Below, piece by piece: positions 1 through 8,339 of a stretch of DNA of 53,662 nt. Both the position numbers and the translations under genes were made by a program. The notes beneath the pieces are model-generated. The model worked only from the letters and a program-made list of their open reading frames with translations, had not been told where the DNA came from and did not search any database. Source of the stretch: Alphaproteobacteria bacterium (GTDB taxonomy: Bacteria; Pseudomonadota; Alphaproteobacteria; Reyranellales; Reyranellaceae); assembly GCA_019235415.1 (NCBI GenBank), contig JAFAKN010000179.1, positions 1 to 53,662 on the forward strand, in the 5' to 3' direction. Position 1 is the first letter of the stretch. Every line of letters begins with the position of its first letter.

Positions 1-189
1 GCCCTGGACCTCGAGCGATTTCAGCGCCTCGCGCGCGGTGCCCTTGCTGACGCCGAACAGCGCCTGCAGCTCCTCCTCCTTGGGCAGCTTGTCGCCCGGC
101 CCCAGCCGGCGCTCGGCGATCCAGCGCTTGATCTCCTCGACCACGAGATCGCCGCGCTTCAGCGCGCGCAAGGGCGCTTCCTTGGGCAT
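1..189 (-). CDS. GntR-family transcriptional regulator, N-terminal part (runs off the window)
   Basis: Only the first 63 codons are present; the gene continues beyond base 1. The reading frame begins MPKEAPLRALKRGD and contains the winged helix-turn-helix of GntR proteins: an amphipathic first helix, then the P-x-D-KLPKEEEL turn at about residues 32-41 and the recognition segment FGVSKGTAREALKSLE at about 45-60. The wording of the recognition helix is typical of the FadR/FCD subgroup, whose C-terminal domain usually binds a small organic acid, but that domain is outside the window. The ATG lies at the inner edge of a 30-bp palindrome, with a TATAAT at its centre, so self-regulation is likely and the transcript may be almost leaderless. 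The gene follows the AraC regulator on the same strand after 31 bases. Confidence 0.85.
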   Translation of the reverse strand, partial: MPKEAPLRALKRGDLVVEEIKRWIAERRLGPGDKLPKEEELQALFGVSKGTAREALKSLEVQG

Positions 190-218
190 AGTCCTATTTA
201 TTATAATAAATAGGACTA
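189..218. promoter_or_regulatory. 30-bp perfect palindrome, putative GntR operator/promoter
   Basis: A perfect, AT-rich inverted repeat with half-site TAGTCCTATTTATTA and no spacer. Its left end is the first base of the GntR start codon and its right end is three bases from the AraC stop codon. TATAAT sits in the centre; read on the minus strand, transcription would start about 4-7 bases before the ATG. There is no U-run next to a GC stem, so it is not an intrinsic terminator. I infer an operator that the adjacent GntR protein binds to repress itself. Confidence 0.7.
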
Positions 219-220
219 AA

Positions 221-1318
221 CTATGGCATCGTTGGATGGAGCTCCCGCTTCAGCTGCAGCGGCATCAGGACCGGGCTGTCGCCGCGGCCTGACCGCCAGG
301 CGCCAGGCGCGAGACCGGTGACGCGCTTGAAGGCCCGGGCGAAGGCTGCCTCCGACTCGTAGCCCACGTCGGCGGCAATGCGTGCGACGTTGTCCCGGCC
401 GTTGCGCAGCCGGTCGGCGGCCAGCTGGATACGCAGGCCCATCAGGTATTCGATGGGCGCCCGCCCCAGGAGCTCGGCGAAGCGCTCGCCCAGCACGCTG
501 CGCGAGGCGCCGGCGGCGCGCGCGAGTTCCTCGACGGTCCAGCGTCGGCCGGGCTCGCCGTGCAGCAGCTGCAATGCCCGGCCGACGACCGGGTCGTTCA
601 GTGCCGCCAAAAGACCCTTGCCGTCGGTCGGCAGGCGGCTGATGTGCCGGCGCAGCACCTCCACGAACAACAGCTCCATAAGCCTGCCCAACATCGCCTG
701 CGTGCCCGGCGTGGCGGCGTCGAGCAAGTAGAGGATGTCGCGCACCGTCGCCGCCAGCAGGCCACCGACTGCGCCTTCGTCGGCGCGCTCGACCAGCATT
801 TCCGGCAGCGTACGGAACACCGGCGCGGCAAACACCTCGGCCGATTCCAGAAAGCCGCAGACCAGCCGCGTCTGCGGCCCGCCGCCGCCCAGCGCCACGT
901 TCCACACACCCTCGATCGGGCCCCGGCGTGCCTGCCGAGGATCGAACACCGTGTCGCGGGCCTGGCCCTTGTAGAAGCGATGTCGGTCGGCGAACGGCAA
1001 CAGAACCAGGTCGCCCGCGGCGAGCCGGCGCGGGCCACCGCCCGCGGTGTCGATCATGCAGTCGCCCTCGGCGATCAGGTGGAAGACGCTGATGTGCCGC
1101 ATTTGCGCCATGGCCATCCCTTGGTCGTAGCGCTTGGGCGAGGTGATGCCGAACGGCTCCGTGAGACGCGCATTGAGAAAGACCGCTCCGGTCAGCCGTA
1201 CCGAGCGCAGCACTTCCGACAGGACGTCGGGTGGCGACGGGGCGGGACCGGTCGGCGGCGTTCCGGCAAAGGACGACGGCGTCTCGATCATTGTCGACCA
1301 TCCATCCACGAACGACAT
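221..1318 (-). CDS. AraC-family transcriptional regulator with cupin sensor domain
   Basis: A 365-residue protein with an N-terminal cupin-type ligand domain (about residues 45-215, including HISVFHLIAEGDC and AAGDLVLLPFADRHRF) and a C-terminal AraC DNA-binding region with two helix-turn-helix motifs (about 255-350, ending DVGYESEAAFARAFKRVTG). This is the layout of the AraC_N/cupin_6 group, activators or repressors of catabolic or detoxification genes. An internal ATG at 1291 has GGATGG six bases upstream and may be the true start, which would drop nine residues. The gene is divergent from the GFA-family gene at 1433, so that gene is a plausible target. The 114-base intergenic region holds a CAATC/GATTG inverted pair at 1372-1388. 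Confidence 0.88.
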   Translation of the reverse strand: MSFVDGWSTMIETPSSFAGTPPTGPAPSPPDVLSEVLRSVRLTGAVFLNARLTEPFGITSPKRYDQGMAMAQMRHISVFHLIAEGDCMIDTAGGGPRRLAAGDLVLLPFADRHRFYKGQARDTVFDPRQARRGPIEGVWNVALGGGGPQTRLVCGFLESAEVFAAPVFRTLPEMLVERADEGAVGGLLAATVRDILYLLDAATPGTQAMLGRLMELLFVEVLRRHISRLPTDGKGLLAALNDPVVGRALQLLHGEPGRRWTVEELARAAGASRSVLGERFAELLGRAPIEYLMGLRIQLAADRLRNGRDNVARIAADVGYESEAAFARAFKRVTGLAPGAWRSGRGDSPVLMPLQLKRELHPTMP

Positions 1319-1432
1319 TCTGGGCCGGCGCCAGATAGAGGAGTTGTCGATGCCCGTCCAGGGAAAAGCCTCAATCTGACGTTGATTGGTCTGTCTTTTC
1401 TACAACCCATATCACAACTGAGTGAGGATGTG

Positions 1433-1861
1433 ATGAGCGCCACATACACCGGCACCTGCTTCTGCGGGTCGGTCGAGCTCGAAGCGACCGGCGCGCCGGA
1501 AGCGATGGGCTACTGTCATTGCCGCTCGTGCCGCTCGTGGTCGGCCGGCCCGGTCAACGCCTTCTCGCTGTGGAAGCCGCACAACGTCAAGGTGACCAAG
1601 GGCGCTGAGCTCATCGGCCACTACATGAAAACGCCGGTCAGCGACCGCAAGTACTGCACCCAGTGCGGCGGACATCTGATGACCGACCATCCGCCGCTCG
1701 CCCTCGTGGACGTCTACGCCGCGACGCTCCCCGATCTCGCCTTCACGCCCGGCGTGCACGTGAACTATGCCGAGACGGTGCTACCGATGAAGGACGGCCT
1801 GCCCAAGTTCAAGGACTTCCCCAAGGAGTTCGGCGGCTCGGGCGACATGGCGGCGGAATGA
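1433..1861 (+). CDS. GFA-family protein (CENP-V/GFA zinc fold)
   Basis: A 142-residue single-domain protein. The zinc ligands are visible as CFCGSVE near residue 9, CHCRSC near 29 and CTQCGG near 76, the pattern of the glutathione-dependent formaldehyde-activating/CENP-V fold. Members were named after formaldehyde-glutathione adduct formation, but most bacterial relatives have no proven substrate. The start is fixed by GAGG five bases before ATG at 1433; the frame is open far upstream but that part is antisense to the AraC gene. It is divergent from that regulator and convergent with the lactonase-like gene. Confidence 0.88.
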   Translation: MSATYTGTCFCGSVELEATGAPEAMGYCHCRSCRSWSAGPVNAFSLWKPHNVKVTKGAELIGHYMKTPVSDRKYCTQCGGHLMTDHPPLALVDVYAATLPDLAFTPGVHVNYAETVLPMKDGLPKFKDFPKEFGGSGDMAAE

Positions 1862-1870
1862 GTTCACCTT

Positions 1871-1995
1871 CCCAGCGCGGAGTCCGCGCTGGGGAGGTGT
1901 CGGCGTTACACGCCGACGGAGGGGTCAAGAGTCTGAGGCTTGACCCCTCCGTCCGCTTGCGCGGACACCTCCCCTTCGCCGACTCGGCGAAGGGG
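1871..1995. repeat. Block of five nested hairpins between convergent genes
   Basis: Five perfect or near-perfect stems follow one another: 1871-1893 (10-bp stem, loop AGT), 1899-1917 (7-bp stem), 1915-1953 (15-bp stem around a 9-base loop), 1951-1966 (6-bp stem) and 1971-1995 (12-bp stem with one-base loop). Outer parts also pair, GGGGAGGTGTC near 1891 with its complement near 1964. The block fills the space between the stop codons of the GFA and lactonase genes. It looks like a composite intergenic palindromic element; it could also work as a bidirectional terminator or mRNA stabiliser, though no long T-tract follows. Confidence 0.75.
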
Positions 1996-2005
1996 AGGCA
2001 AACAA

Positions 2006-2773
2006 TCAGAACGCCGGCGCGGGGGCTTGCGGGACGTCCTTCCAGAAGTCGGGGTCGTGGCCGAAGAAGAGCTTGGCGCCAGCCTTCTCGAGCGCTTCGA
2101 GGCGGTCGAGCGACGCCAGCATCTGCTCGCGGTCCCACACGAAGCGCGGCAGGCGGCGCTCGCGCAAGGTTCGGCAGAAGTAGCAGGCGTCGCCGGTCAG
2201 CACGATCTCGCCCTTGTCGGTGCGCACCTTGAGCGACTGATGGCCCGGCGTGTGGCCGTAGGTCGGCACGCAGACCACGCTGCCGTCGCCGAACACGTCG
2301 TGCTCGCCGTCGACCTGCTTGACGGGGTGGCCGTGATCGAAGTCGGCCCGGTACAAGCCAACCTTGGCCGCCGTCTCGGGATCCTGCCCCGCCTGCCATT
2401 CGCGGCGTTGCACGACCAGCGTGGCGTTGGGCACGAGCTCGTTGCCGCCGGCATGGTCGAAGTGCAGATGCGAGTTGACGATGAAATCGATGCGGCCCGG
2501 ATCGCGGTCGATCGATTCCAGGCGGGACTTGATGTCGTCCCGGGCGCCGTACTGCTCGAAGCCGAACAGCCGCGCCACGCGCTCGCCCAACCGACCCGCA
2601 GGGTCGGTGCGGCATTGCGGGTTCATGCCGGTGTCGAACAAGGCGGCGCCCTTGGGATGCTCGATGACATAGGACGGGATGGGCAACGCGACCTGGCCGT
2701 CCTCGCCCACGATCATGTCCTTCAGCCGGCCGACCAGCCGGCCGCAGGTCAAGGCATAGACCTTCGCCGTCAT
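2006..2773 (-). CDS. N-acyl-homoserine-lactonase-like metallo-beta-lactamase hydrolase
   Basis: A 255-residue protein of the metallo-beta-lactamase superfamily. The dinuclear metal site is complete: H102-L-H104-F-D106-H107, H178 in YGHTPGHQS, D195 in LTGDA and H239 in FFGHD. Length, the N-terminal 'LTCG' opening and the PTYGHTPGHQSL segment match the AiiA/AttM quorum-quenching lactonase subgroup, which opens the ring of acyl-homoserine lactones. Relatives with other lactone substrates exist, so the substrate is inferred. GGAGG lies four bases before the ATG at 2773, which favours this start over the longer open frame from 2851. No signal peptide; cytoplasmic. Confidence 0.85.
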   Translation of the reverse strand: MTAKVYALTCGRLVGRLKDMIVGEDGQVALPIPSYVIEHPKGAALFDTGMNPQCRTDPAGRLGERVARLFGFEQYGARDDIKSRLESIDRDPGRIDFIVNSHLHFDHAGGNELVPNATLVVQRREWQAGQDPETAAKVGLYRADFDHGHPVKQVDGEHDVFGDGSVVCVPTYGHTPGHQSLKVRTDKGEIVLTGDACYFCRTLRERRLPRFVWDREQMLASLDRLEALEKAGAKLFFGHDPDFWKDVPQAPAPAF

Positions 2774-2917
2774 GCATCCTCCCTCGTTGGGCGACGACGG
2801 TAGCACAGGCAACCCGGCCGGCGTCGCCGGCATTGAGCCGCAGCGCGGCACCGGAGGCTTCTCCTAGCGGCGCAAGCAGCATGACAACGAGGTCGTCCTG
2901 ATGTTCCATGCCGAGTC

Positions 2918-4813
2918 ATGAGCGCCCCCATCGAAAGCTATGGCCTGATCGGCGATTGCCAGACGGCGGCCCTGGTCGGACGCGACGGCTCGATCGACTG
3001 GCTCTGCTGGCCGCGTTTCGACTCGGACGCCTGCTTCGCGGCCCTGCTCGGCCGTCCCTCGCACGGCCGCTGGCTGATCACGACGTCACACGATATCGAC
3101 AGGATCTCGCGGCGCTATCGGCCCGACACGCTGATCCTCGAGACGACGTTCGAGACATCGACCGGCCGCGCCACCGTGATCGACTTCATGCTGCCGCGCG
3201 GCCACCACTCCGACCTGATCCGGATCGTGCGCGGCGACCACGGTGAAGTGCAAATGTGCATGGAGCTGGTGCTCCGCTTCGGTTACGGCGCCGCCGTCCC
3301 CTGGGTCAGCCGGCTCGAGGACCGAACGCTGCGCGCGATCGCCGGACCGGACATGGCGGTGCTGCGCACGCCCGTGCACACATGGGGTGAGAGCTTCAAG
3401 ACGGTGGCGATGTTCACCGTCACGCCGGGCAAGACCGCGCCGTTCGTGTTGAGCTACGGACCGTCGCACCTGCCGGTGCCGGAGGCGGTGGACGCCGAGC
3501 AAGCGTTGAAGGACTGCGAGGCATTTTGGTGCGATTGGACGGGCCGCACCAAATGCGACGGCCCCTACGCCGAGGCGATCAAGCGCTCGCTGATCACCCT
3601 GAAGGCCCTGACCTATGCACCGAGCGGCGGACTGGTCGCGGCGCCGACGACGTCGCTGCCGGAATTGGCCGGCGGCGAGCGCAACTGGGACTACCGTTAT
3701 TGCTGGATCCGCGATTCCACCCTGATGCTGCTGGCGCTGATGAATGCCGGGGTCTACGACGAGGCCAAGGAATGGCGCGACTGGCTGCAGCGCGCCGTGG
3801 CCGGCTTCCCCGACGACATGCAGATCATGTACGGCATCACCGGCGAGCGGCGCCTGACCGAGTGGGAGGCCGGCTGGCTGCCGGGCTATCTCGATTCCAG
3901 GCCGGTGCGCATCGGCAACGCCGCGCACAGCCAGTTCCAGCTCGACGTCTATGGCGAGCTGATGGACACCTTCGAGCAGGCGCGCCGCGGCGGCATTGCA
4001 ACCAGCGACCTCGGCTGGCAGCTGCAGACCAAGCTGGTCGAGCATGTCGGCCAGATCTGGAGCGAGCCCGACTGGGGCATCTGGGAGACGCGCGGCCCGC
4101 CGCAGCACTTCACCTACTCCAAGGTCATGGCCTGGGTGGCGTTCGATCGCGCCATCACGGCGGTCGAGCGCTACGGCCTCAAGGGCCCGGTCGAGCAATG
4201 GCGGGTTACGCGCGAGCAGATCCGCACCTCAATCGAAAAGAACGGCTTCGACGCCGAGCGCAACACGTTCGTCGCGTCGTTCGGGGCGAAGACGCTCGAT
4301 GCCAGCCTGCTCCTGATGGCGCAAGTTGGCTTCATCGAGCCCAAGGATCCGCGCTACATCGGCACGGTCGAAGCGATCGAGCGCACGTTGCTCGCCGACG
4401 GCTTCGTCAAGCGCTACGAAACCGAGAAGGCCGACGACGGGCTGCAGCCGGGCGAAGGCGCGTTCCTGGCCTGCAGCTTCTGGCTGGCCGATGCCTACTG
4501 CTCGATCGGCCGGCGCGAGGACGGCGAGGCGTTGTTTGAACGGCTGCTCGCGATCCGCAACGATCTCGGGCTGCTGGCCGAGGAATACGACACCGAGGGC
4601 AAGCGACAGATCGGCAATTTCCCGCAGGCCTTCACCCATGTCGGCCTGATCAACACGGCGTTCAACCTGACGCGCGCCGCCCGCCCGGCCGATCAGAGGG
4701 CCAAGGTGGACGCCGGCTCGGCGCCGCCGTCGGGCGGCAGCGAGGCCAAGCCGGCCGAAAGTCCGCCCTCCGCGCCGCTCAGCCGTCCAGCGCCTTCCGC
4801 AAAAGCTGGTTGA
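2918..4813 (+). CDS. Glycoside hydrolase family 15 protein (glucoamylase/trehalase type)
   Basis: A 631-residue protein with the trehalase-like N-terminal domain ([20 protein letters not shown]) and a GH15 (alpha/alpha)6 barrel. Diagnostic motifs are [11 protein letters not shown] at about residue 255, [20 protein letters not shown] at about 387 and [16 protein letters not shown] at about 512; the glutamates of the last two are the expected catalytic acid and base. Proteobacterial relatives hydrolyse trehalose or short alpha-glucans. There is no signal peptide, so intracellular action is likely. The C-terminus carries a Pro/Ser/Ala-rich tail of about 35 residues, and the last 35 bases overlap the convergent gatB gene. 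Confidence 0.9.
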   Translation: MSAPIESYGLIGDCQTAALVGRDGSIDWLCWPRFDSDACFAALLGRPSHGRWLITTSHDIDRISRRYRPDTLILETTFETSTGRATVIDFMLPRGHHSDLIRIVRGDHGEVQMCMELVLRFGYGAAVPWVSRLEDRTLRAIAGPDMAVLRTPVHTWGESFKTVAMFTVTPGKTAPFVLSYGPSHLPVPEAVDAEQALKDCEAFWCDWTGRTKCDGPYAEAIKRSLITLKALTYAPSGGLVAAPTTSLPELAGGERNWDYRYCWIRDSTLMLLALMNAGVYDEAKEWRDWLQRAVAGFPDDMQIMYGITGERRLTEWEAGWLPGYLDSRPVRIGNAAHSQFQLDVYGELMDTFEQARRGGIATSDLGWQLQTKLVEHVGQIWSEPDWGIWETRGPPQHFTYSKVMAWVAFDRAITAVERYGLKGPVEQWRVTREQIRTSIEKNGFDAERNTFVASFGAKTLDASLLLMAQVGFIEPKDPRYIGTVEAIERTLLADGFVKRYETEKADDGLQPGEGAFLACSFWLADAYCSIGRREDGEALFERLLAIRNDLGLLAEEYDTEGKRQIGNFPQAFTHVGLINTAFNLTRAARPADQRAKVDAGSAPPSGGSEAKPAESPPSAPLSRPAPSAKAG

Positions 4814-6227
4814 CCACCTTGGGGTTGGCCTTGCCGCCGGTCGACTTCATGACCTGGCCGACGAACCAGCCGAACAGGGTCGGCTTGGCTTTGTAGGCCG
4901 CGACCTGTCCCGCGTTGGCGTCGATCACCGCCTTGATGGCGGCCTCGATGGCGCCGGTGTCGCTCACCTGCTTCAGCCCGCGCTCCTCGACCAGGGCGGC
5001 CGGATCCTTGCCGCTCTCCTCCATGGCGACGAACAGCTCCTTGGCGATGCGGCCGGAGATCGTGCCGTCGGCGATCAGATCCAAAAGCTTGCCGAGCTGC
5101 GCCGCGCCGATCGGCGACTGCGCGATCGGCACGCCGCGGCGGTTCAGCATGGCGAAGAAGTCGCCGGTCACCCAGTTGGCCGCCTGCTTGGCGTCACGCC
5201 CCTTGGCGACCGCCTCGAAGAATTCCGCCGTCTCCCTCTCCGCCACCAGGACGCCGGCATCGTAGGGCGACAGGCCATAATCCTTGGTGAACCGGCCCTT
5301 CTTGGCGTCGGGCAGCTCGGGCAGGCCGGCCTTGATGCGCGCGACGAACTCAGGCGCCAAGACCAGCGGCAGCAGGTCCGGATCGGGGAAGTAGCGGTAG
5401 TCGTGCGCGTCCTCCTTGGAACGCAGCGAGCGCGTCTCGCCGCGGCCGGGATCGAACAGCCGCGTCTCCTGGTCGATCTTGCCGCCGCCTTCCAGGATCT
5501 CGACCTGGCGGCGCGCCTCGTACTCGATGGCCTGCCTGACGAACCGGATCGAGTTCACGTTCTTGATCTCGCAACGCGTGCCCAGCCCCTCGCCCGGGCG
5601 GCGCACCGAGACGTTGACGTCGCAGCGCATGGAGCCTTCGTCCATGTTGCCGTCGCAGGTCCCGAGATAGCGCACGATCGAGCGCAGCTTGGCGAGGTAG
5701 GCCGCGGCCTCATCGGGCGAGCGCATGTCGGGCTTGCTCACGATCTCCATCAGCGCCACGCCGCAGCGGTTGAGGTCGACGTAGGTCTCGCTCGGGTGCT
5801 GGTCGTGCAGGCTCTTGGCGGCGTCCTGCTCGAGATGCAGGCGCTCGATGCCGACGGCGCGAGTCTTGCCGTCGGGCAGGTCGATCTCGATCTCGCCCTC
5901 ACCCACGATCGGGTCCTTGTACTGCGAGATCTGGTAACCCGCCGGCAGGTCGGCATAGAAGTAGTTCTTGCGGTCGAACACCGAGCGCATGTTGATGCGC
6001 GCATTGAGCCCCAGGCCCGTGCGCACGGCCTGCTCGACGCAGTGTGCGTTGATCACCGGCAGCATGCCGGGCATGGCGGCATCGACCAGCGACACCTGGG
6101 TGTTGGGATCGGCGGCGAACGCGGTCGGCGCGCCGGAGAAGAGCTTGGCGTCGGAGATCACCTGGGCGTGCACTTCGAGCCCCAGCACGATCTCCCAATC
6201 GCCGGTCTCGCCTTTGATCATAGCCAT
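4779..6227 (-). CDS. gatB: Aspartyl/glutamyl-tRNA(Asn/Gln) amidotransferase subunit B
   Basis: A 482-residue protein matching GatB over its whole length: GLEVHAQV near the N-terminus, the kinase-like cradle with [11 protein letters not shown] and [20 protein letters not shown] segments, CEIKNVNS at mid-protein, and the C-terminal YqeY-like tail ([17 protein letters not shown]). GatB binds misacylated tRNA and, with GatA and GatC, converts Asp-tRNA(Asn) and/or Glu-tRNA(Gln) to the amide forms. The partner genes gatCA lie on the same strand about 5.4 kb upstream, separated by unrelated genes. ATG at 6227 or the second ATG at 6221 could start the protein; neither has a strong ribosome binding site. 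Confidence 0.96.
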   Translation of the reverse strand: MAMIKGETGDWEIVLGLEVHAQVISDAKLFSGAPTAFAADPNTQVSLVDAAMPGMLPVINAHCVEQAVRTGLGLNARINMRSVFDRKNYFYADLPAGYQISQYKDPIVGEGEIEIDLPDGKTRAVGIERLHLEQDAAKSLHDQHPSETYVDLNRCGVALMEIVSKPDMRSPDEAAAYLAKLRSIVRYLGTCDGNMDEGSMRCDVNVSVRRPGEGLGTRCEIKNVNSIRFVRQAIEYEARRQVEILEGGGKIDQETRLFDPGRGETRSLRSKEDAHDYRYFPDPDLLPLVLAPEFVARIKAGLPELPDAKKGRFTKDYGLSPYDAGVLVAERETAEFFEAVAKGRDAKQAANWVTGDFFAMLNRRGVPIAQSPIGAAQLGKLLDLIADGTISGRIAKELFVAMEESGKDPAALVEERGLKQVSDTGAIEAAIKAVIDANAGQVAAYKAKPTLFGWFVGQVMKSTGGKANPKVVNQLLRKALDG

Positions 6228-6248
6228 GATGAACGGCTACTTAGGCGC

Positions 6249-7157
6249 TCACCTGGGCGGTGTCCATAGCGCCAGGAAACGCTGCACGACGGCCGCCGAA
6301 TTGTCCGACGCCAGGTTCAGGAAGGTTTGAATCTCGTTGGCGCCCCCGCCGCCGCCGGCGAGGTCCGACAGGCTGCGGAAGGCGATGAACGGCACGCCGT
6401 TGGCATAGGCGACGGTGGCGACCGCCGCGCTCTCCATGTCGAGCACCTGGGCGTCGAATGTCTTGAAGACATATTGGCGGAATTGCGCATTGTCGACGAA
6501 GGCCTCGCCCGACACGCCATTGCCGCCGACCATCAGCCGCGGCGTGTGGTCGAGGCACGCCTGCGCCGCTGTGCAGCGCTTGAACTCCACCGTGCCGATC
6601 TGCCGGGCCGCGGCCAGCATGCCGGCGTCGACGTCGAACCAGAAACGCCTCTCCGAGCCGCCCTTGGCGCTCCGGACCGCGACCTCCTGCGGAAAGATCA
6701 TCCCGTAGTTGGGAAACGGCAGCTTGGCCCAGGTTGGCGGCTGGAACTTGCCGTCGACCTCGCGGGCGAAGATCGCCTCGAGATACTGGCCCCAGCGGGC
6801 GGCCACGACGACGTCGCCGACCTTGAGCGACGGATCGACGCCGCCAGCGATGCCGCTGAACACGATGCCGGTGACATCGAAGCGCTCGAGCACGAGCTGG
6901 CTGTTCATGGCGGCGTTGACCATGCTGATGCCGCTCAGGAACAGCACCACGTCGCGACCGGCGAGCCGGCCGGCGACGAACTCGACGCCGTTCGCGGAGT
7001 AGAGCTTGGGCTCGGCGACCGCGGCCTTCATCGCCTTCCATTCCGGCTCGTAGGCCGAGATCACGGCGATGCGCGGCGTAGAGTCGAAGCGGTCGGCGGC
7101 GTGGGCCGGCGCAACGAGGACGGGCAGCAGGACAAGGATGAAACACAGGAGGCGCAT
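6249..7157 (-). CDS. Secreted 5'-methylthioadenosine/S-adenosylhomocysteine nucleosidase-like protein
   Basis: A 302-residue protein that starts with a clear signal peptide (MRLLCFILVLLPVLVAPAHA) followed by a PNP/UDP-phosphorylase fold: IAVISAYEPEWKAM, FSGIAGGVDPSLKVGDVVV and VLDMESAAVATVAYANG, the last holding the ME...E-type nucleoside-binding signature. Cytoplasmic MTA/SAH nucleosidases cleave adenine from methylthioadenosine; this version would act in the periplasm, so the true substrate is uncertain. ATG at 7157 has AAGGA two bases upstream and is chosen over the longer open frame from 7322, because only the shorter form gives a normal signal peptide. It ends 22 bases before gatB. Confidence 0.85.
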   Translation of the reverse strand: MRLLCFILVLLPVLVAPAHAADRFDSTPRIAVISAYEPEWKAMKAAVAEPKLYSANGVEFVAGRLAGRDVVLFLSGISMVNAAMNSQLVLERFDVTGIVFSGIAGGVDPSLKVGDVVVAARWGQYLEAIFAREVDGKFQPPTWAKLPFPNYGMIFPQEVAVRSAKGGSERRFWFDVDAGMLAAARQIGTVEFKRCTAAQACLDHTPRLMVGGNGVSGEAFVDNAQFRQYVFKTFDAQVLDMESAAVATVAYANGVPFIAFRSLSDLAGGGGGANEIQTFLNLASDNSAAVVQRFLALWTPPR

Positions 7158-7283
7158 GGTCCTTGCTGCATAACGAGCCGCCGCGATCTTGGCAAAAAGA
7201 TCGATTCGTGCCCTGTCGGCGAGAGACAAAGACCCTGACTGCAATCCCTTCTCGCTCAAACCGGGAATGACGTCTGGAGGTGC

Positions 7284-7319
7284 TTTGACATATGTCAAAC
7301 GTATCCCTACCTTGACATA
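7284..7319 (+). promoter_or_regulatory. Putative vapBC operator and promoter
   Basis: TTTGACATATGTCAAA at 7284-7299 is a perfect 16-bp palindrome, and the half-site TTGACATA recurs at 7312-7319, one base before the antitoxin ATG. The first half-site doubles as a -35 element (TTGACA, 7285-7290); a weak -10 (TACCTT, 7308-7313) would put the transcript start at or next to the ATG. No Shine-Dalgarno sequence precedes the ATG. The arrangement suits auto-repression by a VapB dimer or VapBC complex. Confidence 0.65.
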
Positions 7320-7320
7320 C

Positions 7321-7530
7321 ATGGAGAAGATCCAGGTCTACTTCCCGCCGGAGGAGCTGTCCGCGCTTCGCAAGGCGGCGGCCCGAACGGGCCGGAGCTT
7401 GGCCGAGCTTGTTCGCGAGGCCGTGCGCAAGCAGTTGCTGGCGCCCCAGGCCAAAGGTCCCGTCGCGCTGTGGGATGGCGAGACGCGGCAGACCTCCTTG
7501 GATCACGACAGCATCTACGATGATCCGTAA
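7321..7530 (+). CDS. Ribbon-helix-helix antitoxin (VapB-like)
   Basis: A 69-residue protein. Residues 1-40 (MEKIQVYFPPEELSALRKAA, then ARTGRSLAELVREAVR) form a beta strand and two helices as in MetJ/Arc-type ribbon-helix-helix DNA-binding domains; the acidic tail (DGETRQTSLDHDSIYDDP) is the usual toxin-binding extension. Its stop overlaps the start of the PIN-domain gene in TAATG, a coupling typical of toxin-antitoxin operons. The ATG at 7321 is chosen because the palindromic promoter lies directly upstream; the open frame extends to 7189 but runs through that promoter. Confidence 0.85.
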   Translation: MEKIQVYFPPEELSALRKAAARTGRSLAELVREAVRKQLLAPQAKGPVALWDGETRQTSLDHDSIYDDP

Positions 7531-7946
7531 TGCGGCATCACCAGTCGGTCTTTGTCGACAGCGGTGCATGGATCGCGTTGGCCCTGGTTCGCGACCCCCT
7601 GCATGAACGCGCGCGCGAGCATTGGGGCATGCTGCAAGAGGCGTCGGCGTCCTTGCATACGTCCATCCCCGTTGTGATCGAGACGTTCACCTTCCTCGAG
7701 CGCAACGCGCGCCGCGATGTCGCCTTGGCCTGGAGGGATTCCCTCTATGAACCGGGCCTTGTGAAAATCCATCCTTGCGACAACAAGGACCTCGCGACTT
7801 CTTGGGACTACTTCAAGCGCCGCGACCTGCACAAGCTATCGGCGGTGGACGCAACGAGCTTCGCCATCATGACGCGTCTCGGCATTCGCATCGCCTTCGC
7901 CTTCGATCATCATTTCGCCGCGGTCGGCTTTCGGATGGTCGGGTAG
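7530..7946 (+). CDS. PIN-domain toxin, VapC-like ribonuclease
   Basis: A 138-residue PIN-domain protein. The acidic residues of the nuclease site are visible in order: D in FVDSGAWIAL near residue 10, E in VVIETFTF near 51, D in LSAVDATSF near 109 and D in FAFDHHF near 128. VapC toxins cleave structured RNAs, often initiator tRNA or the sarcin-ricin loop; the target here is unknown. It overlaps the antitoxin stop by one base. The pair probably acts as one auto-regulated type II toxin-antitoxin unit. Confidence 0.88.
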   Translation: MRHHQSVFVDSGAWIALALVRDPLHERAREHWGMLQEASASLHTSIPVVIETFTFLERNARRDVALAWRDSLYEPGLVKIHPCDNKDLATSWDYFKRRDLHKLSAVDATSFAIMTRLGIRIAFAFDHHFAAVGFRMVG

Positions 7947-7974
7947 GCAAGGACAACGACATCCGAGGCGAGCG

Positions 7975-8322
7975 ATGGCCCGCGTCATCAGCATCCACGA
8001 GTACGAGCTGCGGCCGGGCGTAACATCCGCCGAATTCGAAAGGGCGCTGGCCGAGGCCGAGCGGCAGCGGCTGTTCGAACTGCCGGGCCTTCGCGAGCAC
8101 CTTTTCGTGCGCGGCTTGAAGGGTTCGCGAGCGGGCTGCTACGCCGCGATTTGGATCTACGAGAGCCGTGCCGCGTGGGAGGCGCTATGGGGGCCGCTGG
8201 GCGCACCGCGCGCGCCCGTCAACTATCCGCCCAACTGGAAGGTCTGGGAGAATACCATCCTTGCGCCGCTGCTCGCCGAGCATCCCGACACGATCAGGTT
8301 CACGAGCTACGAGGAAGTCTGA
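7975..8322 (+). CDS. Small conserved protein, possibly a dimeric alpha/beta barrel fold
   Basis: A 115-residue cytoplasmic protein opening MARVISIHEYELRPGV, with ELPGLREHLFVRGLKG and YAAIWIYESRAAWEALWG. The alternation of strands and helices and the W-rich second half resemble EthD/ABM-type ferredoxin-like barrels, but no motif proves it. GAGGCGAGCG lies directly before the ATG. It follows vapC by 28 bases and may be co-transcribed. I do not recognise a function. Confidence 0.75.
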   Translation: MARVISIHEYELRPGVTSAEFERALAEAERQRLFELPGLREHLFVRGLKGSRAGCYAAIWIYESRAAWEALWGPLGAPRAPVNYPPNWKVWENTILAPLLAEHPDTIRFTSYEEV

Positions 8323-8339
8323 CGCTTCCTCGCCCGCGA

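Noticed and set aside
560..1432. Long open frame continuing upstream of the GFA gene
   Set aside because: It runs antisense to the AraC gene and has no family match; only the part from 1433 has GFA motifs and a ribosome binding site.
3086..4198. 370-codon open frame on the minus strand under the GH15 gene
   Set aside because: A shadow of the plus-strand gene caused by high GC; the GH15 frame has clear catalytic motifs.
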